Assembly (NCBI GenBank): GCA_010093605.1
Contig: MU004183.1
Span: 1,054,001-1,118,000, forward strand
Direction of reading: 5' to 3'
Source: Lophium mytilinum
Lineage: Eukaryota; Ascomycota; Dothideomycetes; Mytilinidiales; Mytilinidiaceae
DNA: 64,000 bases
Shown in pieces: positions 55,935-64,000 of the stretch (position 1 is the first letter of the stretch; every line of letters begins with the position of its first letter). Below the pieces are notes generated by a model. That model was not told the origin of the DNA, did no database searches, and saw only the letters and a program-made list of their open reading frames with translations. Position numbers and translations under genes: made by a program.

Positions 55935-58081
55935 ATGTCTACCACTGGTACCTTCAAGGGCACGCCTAAGGCCCGGGGACAGGTGCCTTTCACCAACAGT
56001 CCCTCGAGCATCCCTCGACCGGCCCTTGAGACCCACGCAACCCAAAGCGATGCCGGCACGTCAACCCTCAGTGCTAGTCGGCAGAAGCAGACCAAGAGAG
56101 ATGAGGTATGTACTCCTTCTGCATTGCCATCCTTTCCCCTACCTACACAGTGCTAATCAGTGTAAAGGCTATCCGGAGAAAGATCGAGACGGACCTCAAT
56201 AAGAAGAAGAACCCCTCGGGACGCGTTCGTCCCACCCGAAAAGCGCCTCCAGGAACTGTCCTTGCCCTAAAGCCGAGTCCAGCCCTTCAGATTAAGCCCT
56301 CGACTACGGTTGCGGAAGCCGCCCAATTGATGGCCGCGAAGCGCGAGGACTGCGTTCTTGTGACAGATGACGATGACCGGATTGCGGGTATATTCACGGC
56401 AAAGGATCTTGCCTTTCGAGTCGTTGGGGCGGGCATCAAGGCTCGCGATATTACTATTGAAGAAATCATGACCAAGAACCCCCTCTGTGCCAAAACAGAC
56501 ACCAGCGCAACCGATGCCCTGGACCTTATGGTCCGGAAAGGATTCCGCCATCTCCCTGTAATGGACGAAAACCACGATATTTCTGGCATTCTGGATATTA
56601 CGAAGTGCTTCTACGATGCAATGGAGAAGTTGGAGCGGGCATACAGTTCGTCTCGGAAGCTCTACGATGCTCTTGAGGGCGTACAGGCCGAAATGGGCTC
56701 GAGTCAACCGCAACAGATCATACAATACGTGGAAGCCATCCGGATGAAGATGTCTGGGCCAACATTGGAGTCAGTCCTAAATGGCCTACCACCAGTGACG
56801 GTATCTGTACGTACATCTGTCAAAGAAGCAGCTACGCTCATGAAGGAGAACCACACGACTGCGGTGCTTGTTCAAGATCAAGGCTCTATTACTGGAATCT
56901 TCACGAGCAAGGACGTTGTTTTGCGTGTCATTGCTGCTGGTCTTGATCCGGCAACATGTAGCGTGGTTAGAGTGATGACGCCTCATCCGGATTTCGCCCC
57001 TATGGACATGACTATTCAAGCTGCTCTACGAAAAATGCACGGTATGTCGCTTCTTGGGACTTTCAGTGAGTCTTAGGCTAACGAACATAGATGGCCATTA
57101 CCTTAATCTTCCCGTAATGAGCGAGGCCGGCGAGATAGTCGGCATGGTAGACGTACTAAAGCTCACATATGCGACATTGGATCAAGTAAGTCAAATGCTG
57201 ATTACATGCTAGTCTCAATGCTAAACTTTGACCAGATCAACAATATTGGCACACAAGGAGATAGCGAAGGGCCTGCCTGGAACAAGTTCTGGTTGTCACT
57301 CGACAATGAGACCGAGTCCATGATGTCTGGCGAAGGGGGTAGCCGATTGCCTCACACGCCAGACGCCCGATCGCTAATGTCGCCGGATTTATCGCGACCA
57401 GGCCTTATGGATCGTGGTGATAGCGTGCTGCCGAATGACTCTGCGTCTCATCATGGAGATTCCCCTTCGCATTCGGCTTTCGCTGGTGCTCAGGCCATCG
57501 CACCGGAAGACACGCCATTCCCGTTCAAATTCAAGGCGCCCAGCGGTCGTGTTCATCGAATCCAGGTTGCCTCCTCTGGAGGAATCGAAGACCTAATCTC
57601 CCGTGTGGGCAGCAAGCTAGGCGCGGAGGTCGATACCATCGGCGGACTTCCATCTTTTGAGGAGGGCAGGCTTTCCAAGTCAGGATTCGCTCTCAGCTAC
57701 CTCGACAACGATGGTGACACTGTGTCCATCACCACCGACCAAGATCTGGCCGAAGCAATTGAGCTCTCCATTGCGGCCCACCGAGACAAAGTAGATCTCT
57801 TTGTTCACGACCCTGAGAAGGCTCCTATTCAAGTCGTAGCTGAGCCACAGCCTTCATTAGTCAAGCCACCGACCCCCCCAGAGTCGGTAATGAGGGAGCG
57901 CAAGAAGTTCTTCGACGAAGAAGAGGAGGCTGCTGATCGACATGCCAGACACCAAGCCGCCATCAAGCCAGAGGAGATCATTGCGGGCGTGCCAAACGAA
58001 CTCCTCCTTCCCGGTGCCATCGTGACGCTGGCAGTCGTAATTGTGGCCGTCTTTGCTCTTGGGCGTGCCTCGAGCCGGTAG
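55935..58081 (+). CDS. Tail-anchored CBS-domain/PB1-domain protein (Mug70-like)
   Basis: Exons 55935..56105, 56168..57041, 57091..57185 and 57236..58081 give 661 aa. Four CBS motifs form two Bateman modules, roughly residues 88-215 and 270-375 (for example DRIAGIFTAKDLAFRVVGAG and GSITGIFTSKDVVLRVIAAG). A PB1 domain lies near 475-572 and carries the acidic OPCA-like stretch around YLDNDGDTVSITTDQDL. A single hydrophobic segment (LPGAIVTLAVVIVAVFALG) followed by RASSR ends the protein, typical of a tail anchor. CBS pairs bind adenine nucleotides and PB1 domains form heterodimers or chains. The same combination is known in S. pombe Mug70 and in filamentous fungi, with an unclear role. The membrane target could be ER or mitochondrion. 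Confidence 0.9.
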
Positions 58082-58644
58082 CGTTGTTGAGATGAATTCA
58101 CCATGTGATGTTCTAGTATGGCTAATTGTTAGAGCGGGTCATGTGCAATTTGATATCCTGGAGCGTGCTGGTCGGCTCTGGCAGTGGGCAAGGTGTATAG
58201 TAGTCTAGATCTGTAGTCGCTAATCAACCGTGAATCTCTGACTCTAAGAGTCACTTTTCCCATGCTGTGAGGCCGACGCCCATATAGCAAGACGATTGGA
58301 ATTCAATTTCTAGACGACCGTTCACCCGTGGACCACTCACAACGCCGCCTTGAACGCGACCCCCGGTCCATGGTTATTTCTCGGCGAGCCCCCACCAAAA
58401 CATTTACCTCTTGCACACCCTCCCGCACATTCACTCACTCGTGAACTGCTGCAGCCTGCCGGCGTGTTTGCAACCTGCCGTGCTGGATCCGCTCCGCCTG
58501 TCCCGGGCCATTCACCGCGTCACGACGTCGCCGCTTGGCTCCCTTGCTACCTAGGTAGAAGTCAAAGCCTTTGTGCGCCGCTTCAGGGCGACCCTCGCAG
58601 ACAACACCTAGCCACACCCAACCCGACCCCGCCAGCAGCCCACC
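58082..58644. promoter_or_regulatory. CBS-PB1 3' flank and PSE1 promoter
   Basis: A 563-bp spacer between genes in tandem, with a CA/C-rich leader just before the karyopherin start. No gene is visible. Confidence 0.4.
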
Positions 58645-61600
58645 ATGTCTATGCTCGCCGCCGAGGTGCACGCTGCGCTGAGCCAGCTGCTTAGAGGGCT
58701 CCAATCCCCAGACAATGTGGAGCGCACTCAGGCGGAGGAGCTTCTTAACACAGAATGGGTAGCGAGCCGCCCAGAGATCCTACTTCTAGGCCTGACGGAG
58801 CAAATACAAGGCCAGGAGGATCCTTCGGTGAGGACTTCTCATTTCAGAAGAGCAACAAATATATGCTGACTATGTGTATTGTTAGACGCGTTCATACTCC
58901 GCAGTCCTGTTCCGGCGAATAGCTACGAGAGCGCGAAAGGACCCCAACTCGAGCCAAACAAGAGACCTGTTCTTGACCCTTCAGCAGGGTGAGAGGGAGG
59001 CAATCCGCGCGAAACTATTGGCATGTTTGCAGTCGGAGAATTTGCCGTTTGTGAGGAACAAGATCGGAGACGCCGTAGCGGAGATCGCGAGGCAGTATAC
59101 AGATGAAGGTTTGCCATACCCCTGGGACACATGTTCGACTTATTGCTGATGCACCCATTGCCCCAGGAGAACCCTGGCCAGAACTACTCGGAGCTCTGTT
59201 CAGCGCCAGCCAATCGACAGATGCTGGCATGCGCGAGACCGCTTGGAGAGTATTCTCAACCACCCCAGGGATAATAGAACAACAGCACGAGGATGTTGTG
59301 ATAACAGCTTTCAAGACCGGTTTCAACGACGCTGACACCTCAGTAAGCAAAATCGAAAAGCTCTCTGGTATGATTTGCTGACGTTGTCAAGGTTAAAATC
59401 GCCGCCATGGAAGCATTCGCCTCGTTTTTCCGATCCATCACCAAGAAAAGCCAGCCCAAGTACTATCCACTTATTGGAGAGATACTGAACATCCTGCCAC
59501 CAGTCAAGGAAGCTGGGGATGCCGATCAGATGACGAAGGCGCTCATTGCGTTGATCGAACTCGCAGAAGTATCCCCTAAGATGTTCAAGCCTATGTTTAG
59601 TGCACTCGTCGCCTTCAGCATATCCGTCATTCAGGACAAGGACCTCGGAGATCAACCCCGACAAAACGCGTTGGAGCTCATGTCTACTTTCGCTGACTAT
59701 AACCCCCAAATGTGCCGCAAGGATCCCAATTATACCAACGACATGGTCACCCAATGTCTGTCTCTGATGACCGATGTAGGCATCGACGACGACGATGCCG
59801 AGGAGTGGAACGCTTCCGAGGATCTGGATATCGATGAGAGCGACATGAACCATGTTGCGGGAGAGCAGTGCATGGATCGACTCGCCAACAAGTTAGGCGG
59901 CTCGGCCGTATTGCCACCTACGTTCAATTGGCTTCCTCGGATGATGACTTCTTCGGCATGGCGAGATCGACACGCAGCACTAATGGCTATCTCTGCGATA
60001 TCAGAAGGCTGCCGGGACTTAATGATTGGGGAACTAGACAAGGTTCTTGATCTTGTTCTACCTGCCCTACGAGACCCCCATCCTCGAGTACGATGGGCCG
60101 GCTGTAACGCTCTTGGCCAGATGAGCACAGATTTTGCTGGGACTATGCAGGAGAAGTACCATCAAGTGGTTTTGCCGAACATCATCCCCGTGCTGGAGTC
60201 CGCAGAACCCCGAGTCCAAGCGCATGCTGCGGCCGCTCTTGTCAATTTCTGCGAAGAAGCCGAGAAAACAGTCCTCGAACCATATCTGGATCAGCTTCTT
60301 AGCCATCTCCTCATGCTCTTACAGAGCCCGAAACGTTTCGTTCAAGAACAAGCACTATCGACAATCGCTACAGTTGCCGATTCTGCTGAGGCCGCATTTT
60401 CCAAGTATTACGACACATTAATGCCCCTCCTCTTCAACGTCTTACGAGAAGAACAATCAAAAGAATACAGACTGCTCAGGGCCAAGGCCATGGAGTGTGC
60501 TACACTTATTGCACTCGCCGTTGGGAAAGAACGGATGGGCGCCGACGCCATAGCCCTTGTCAACCTCCTAGGAACAATCCAGCACAACATACAGGACTCC
60601 GATGATCCACAAGCCTCTTACCTTCTCCACTGCTGGGGTAGGATGTGCCGTGTCCTTGGTCAAGATTTCCTTCCATATCTCCCAGCAGTGATTCCCCCCC
60701 TGACCGAGCTTGCTGGAGCCAAGGCAGATATCCAGCTCCTCGACGATGACGAGCAGGTGGCGCAGGTTGAGCAAGAAGAAGGTTGGGAACTTGTTCCGCT
60801 CAAGGGCAAAGTCATTGGTATTAAGACCAGCACTTTGGATGATAAGCATATGGCGATCGAGCTCATTGTGATATATGCACAAGTGCTTGAGGCTGCTTTC
60901 GAGCCCTATGTCAACGACATCATGGACAAGATTGCCTTGCCAGGGTTAGCCTTTTTCTTCCATGATCCTGTCCGCGTGGCATCAGCAAAGTGCGTCCCTC
61001 AACTACTCAATGCCTACAAGAAGGCACATGGCGGTCAATCTCTGCAGCTTGGCCAGCTTTGGGAGCGGACCGTTGATCGTGTGCTTGAAGTCCTCAGCAC
61101 TGAGCCGGCGATTGATACTCTCGCTGAGATGTATCAGTGCTTCTACGAATGCGTTGAAGTCATTGGTAAGGGCTGCTTAACTCCTCAGCACATGGCGACG
61201 TTCATTGAGTCTGCGAAATCTGTTTTGGAAGATTACCAGACCCGTGTAAAGCAGCGCTTGGAAGAGCAGGCCGAGACTGAAGACGGTGAGGAGACCCCCG
61301 AAGAGATCCTATTTGCAATCGAGGACGACCAGAACCTTCTGTCGGACATGAACAAAGCTTTCCACACCATTTTCAAGAATGAGGGCACCGACTTCCTGCC
61401 TCACTGGGAAAAGCTCCTTCCGTACTACAACCAGGCCATCGTCAACTCGGACCCGACACAACGCCAATGGGCAATTTGCATCTTCGACGATGTGCTAGAG
61501 TTCTGCGGTCCCCAGAGCTGGACCTACAGTTCGAACATTATTCAACCTCTCGCCGATGGCATGCGAGACGACGTTCCCGCGAATCGACAAGCGGCCGTGT

Positions 61601-62153
61601 ATGGAATTGGTGTTGCGGCACACAAAGGAGGCGAGGCATGGTCTGATTTTGTGTCCGCCAGCCTACCAATGCTCTTCCAAGTAACGCAACGTCCCGACGC
61701 CCGGGCGGACGACGACGTTTTCGCAACCGAGAACGCCTGCGCGAGTATCGCTAAGATCCTGCACTACAACAGTTCGAAGGTCTCGAATGTGCAAGGTGTA
61801 GTTGCTGCATGGATTGACACGCTCCCCGTGACAAACGACGAAGAGGCAGCTCCCTACGCATACTCCTTCCTTGCCCAGCTAATTGATCAGTGAGTCATTC
61901 TGGCTCAAACCCCAGTTACAGAGAAAGTACTAACTACTGATACAGACAAAACCCTGCCGTCATGGCTCAGGCAGCCAAGTGCTTCACCTTTGTTGCGCTA
62001 GCACTGGAATCTGAAACCCTACAAGGTCAAACAGCCACCCGCATCGTTGGCGCCGCCAAACAACTCGTCACAACCGCCGGCTTAGACGCAAACCAGCTAC
62101 TCGCAAATCTATCACCGGAAACACAGCAGACAGTGCGAGCTTTCTTTGGCTAG
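58645..62153 (+). CDS. PSE1: Karyopherin beta-3 (Pse1/Kap121, importin-5 type)
   Basis: Exons 58645..58827, 58886..59108, 59167..59342, 59392..61889 and 61946..62153 give 1095 aa. HEAT repeats run throughout. The N-terminal RanGTP-binding part includes NVERTQAEELLNTEW and YSAVLFRRIATRA. Kap121-specific features are the central acidic insert (DDDDAEEWNASEDLDIDESD), DPHPRVRWAGCNALGQMSTD, and EEGWELVPLKGKVIGIKTST. It imports ribosomal proteins, histones and cell-cycle regulators through the nuclear pore. It is the second importin-beta gene in the window, 44 kb from the Nmd5/Sxm1 type, and is clearly a different paralogue group rather than a recent duplicate. Confidence 0.96.
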
Positions 62154-63258
62154 ACGGCATCTTTTAGCTCTTATACCCATCTGAAGCAGCGGCCAAATGT
62201 CGAGACGAGTTGGAAACGAATCATGGACGGATTGACGAGTGATGTCGGCTGGGTCGGGTAGATGGATGGGTCGGGTCGGAGCATCTTTGGGATCGGGGCG
62301 GGCATTCTGGAATGTTTACTGTACTTTCCTTCTTTCCTGCACTAAACTGAGCTTAGACAACCTATTCGATATCTTGGACAAAATCTTCTCATGTGTGGGT
62401 TTTAGCTAGTAAAACTAATTCTACCTTTAGCGCTTCGGCCGGTTAACGATCGATCGTCTTTACCTTGACAAACCTTGCCTTTCCTATTGGATCTTGGAGG
62501 ATATGTCTGAGGTCGCCTATACAATAGCGTTTCAACTTTTATTGCATCTATCACTGACTTCATCTACGATGTGCAACAGTTGACATGTTATCTAGATGAT
62601 GGGAATACTACTGGCGCCCTCCCAGACCCAATGTACCCAAATTCCTCAGCCTGATTCAAGGGTTTACATGTTGTCCAGATTTTTGAGGGTCCATTGAAGC
62701 AACTCCAGGCTGTACAGATCAATCGAAACGTAAGGTCGTCGCCAGCAACCTATTCAAGACGTGAGAAGCATTCCCAGTCGTCGAGCTCCGAAGTGCCTTA
62801 CTAGGGGCACCTCCGGACGTTGCAATTAGGTGCTGAAATCAACTTAAACCACTGATTCTTGTTCCATCATACATCTTGATCGGCTAATGCTCATTCATTT
62901 ACGGCTTGATCGTTTCTATAGCTGTCGAATAATGGCACCCAATATATTTCGTGTCCGACTACATAGATCAACTTCTAGCATTTGACCCAACCAGGTTTTT
63001 GTCAAGACTTTTGTCTCCTAGCTTTCAAAGTCAGAGATTCATCCATACGATCCGCGGATAACAAAATACCATTTTCCAGCCAACTCCACGGTCTATGCAA
63101 AAGACATCCTCCCACGTCACATGAAGACGACTTGAATCCAGTCAGCCGATCTAAGGTATCCCTCCAAAGTCAAAATAACTCCAGAACTCCAACCATGAGC
63201 CAGATGGTAGGTAGCATGCCAAAACTGTAATCTCCAAACCAAAAAAATGCTTTTGAAC
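62154..63258. other. Convergent intergenic region
   Basis: In 1105 bp between two converging genes I find no supported coding sequence. It includes AT-rich parts and probably long 3' UTRs. Confidence 0.4.
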
Positions 63259-64000
63259 TCATCTGATATCGAGTTGAAACGGTTTAAACTTCCCGCCGAT
63301 GGCACCACATTGTGGACATCGTGAGATGCGTCCTCGGCTCTGTGCGCTTACTAATACGTCGACGCAGTCTTGACACAGCCCACATATGCATTCTGTGCAA
63401 GCATAGCTTTCCTTGAGAATGGACAGTCGGCGGCAAGCTGCACAGTATATCTGTACAGGTTGCAGGAACATGGGGGAAGAATCCGAGAGACCCTGGGCGG
63501 TCATGTGGAAATTCTGACCAGACTGAATTGACTCAATCGACGATTCGACGGAAGGGAATGGCTGAAGGTCGTTGTGTTCCGGCAGCGGCGGCGGCGTCAG
63601 CGTGTTCTGCAATGGAGATGCAGTGTAGGATTGGAACTGAGACGCAATGTATGGGGGCAGGGACGCTCGGTTAAGCAAGTGTGGGGAGTGGTGGGGCGAG
63701 CCAGGTATCTGGGAATTATGGTCAGATATAAGCTTTCAACGGGGGAATAAATATGTAGGACTTACAGGCGTAAGGTCTCGGCTGTCCTCTTCGGTTGCTG
63801 AAGCTGCTGCGTCAATCAGATCCTCCCACCTCTTGCCGTATATAGCTGCAGCCGTCTGTGGCTCGGCCGAGAATGCCTTCCTGTCATGGCTCATTCTGCG
63901 AGCGTGCTCTTTGGATTTTGTTCGTTCATGCTTTGGCTTGCGAGCATTCTGTCCTACAGAGTTTTTGCGGGGTCGGTTAGGTTTTATAGAGCGAGGAATA
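63259..64000 (-). CDS. RING-like zinc-binding protein, C-terminal part (runs off the window)
   Basis: Two exons are visible: the 5' one reaches from beyond the window to 63766, then a 57-nt intron, then 63708..63259 with the stop. The upstream part is basic (KPKHERTKSKEHARRMSHDR) followed by AEPQTAAAIYGKRWEDLIDA. A Ser/Pro/Gln-rich linker leads to a cysteine set of CxxC pairs (CAAC, CTEC, CGLC, CPQC) within the last ~60 residues, ending GGKFKPFQLDIR. The spacing is RING-like. I recognise it as a fungal zinc-binding protein without a clear named function. The start lies outside. Confidence 0.8.

Noticed and set aside
55610-56095. Minus-strand frame of 161 codons
   Set aside because: Antisense to exon 1 of the CBS-PB1 gene and its promoter; no protein-like features.
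1-64000. CRISPR arrays, operons, prophage or bacterial mobile elements
   Set aside because: The window is intron-rich fungal nuclear DNA; no spaced direct repeats or bacterial gene organisation were seen.

Overview
The window is nuclear DNA of a filamentous ascomycete (Pezizomycotina). The signs are many short introns of about 45-80 nt with fungal GTRNGT...CTRAC...YAG signals, a mitochondrial complex I subunit (missing from Saccharomyces), a QDE-3-type RecQ helicase, a fused betaine-lipid synthase, a trimethyllysine dioxygenase and a bromodomain-plus-histone-fold Spt7. A dothideomycete is plausible, but the species cannot be fixed from sequence alone. No prophage, CRISPR array or secondary-metabolite cluster is visible. 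I resolved sixteen protein genes, two further partial genes at the edges, one tRNA and one weak hypothetical gene. For the complete, uninterrupted multi-exon models the exon lengths sum to a multiple of three, which independently supports the splice calls.

Left third (1-22 kb): RPT6 (partial, minus) is divergent from a VNX1-type vacuolar cation/H+ antiporter. SKI2 (exosome-cofactor helicase) and an importin-7/8 karyopherin (Nmd5/Sxm1) follow. Next come a convergent trimethyllysine dioxygenase of carnitine synthesis with a GC-AG intron and an 18-nt microexon, a tRNA-Arg(CCG), about 2 kb of decayed DNA, and RPT5, a second proteasome ATPase.

Middle third (22-42 kb): BTA1 (betaine-lipid synthase, both catalytic halves fused) is convergent with the 20.9-kDa complex I subunit. 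That gene shares a 441-bp promoter with the spliceosomal helicase Aquarius/Cwf11. Aquarius is convergent with a 1766-aa RecQ/QDE-3 helicase, which is divergent from a PLP-dependent group II decarboxylase. A fungal multi-pass membrane protein follows whose frame breaks once.

Right third (42-64 kb): an intronless PHD-finger protein with two CCHC knuckles, SAGA subunit Spt7, a weak hypothetical gene, a VanZ-like membrane protein, ribosomal protein eS26, a tail-anchored CBS/PB1 protein, the karyopherin Pse1/Kap121, and the 3' part of a RING-like zinc-binding protein that runs off the window.

Most genes are unlinked housekeeping functions: protein turnover (RPT5, RPT6), nuclear import (NMD5, PSE1), RNA processing and decay (SKI2, Aquarius), genome stability and silencing (QDE-3), transcription (SPT7) and mitochondrial metabolism. 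I see no single new multi-gene system. The most interesting items are splicing oddities, unusual domain combinations in poorly described proteins, and the decayed tract beside the tRNA.
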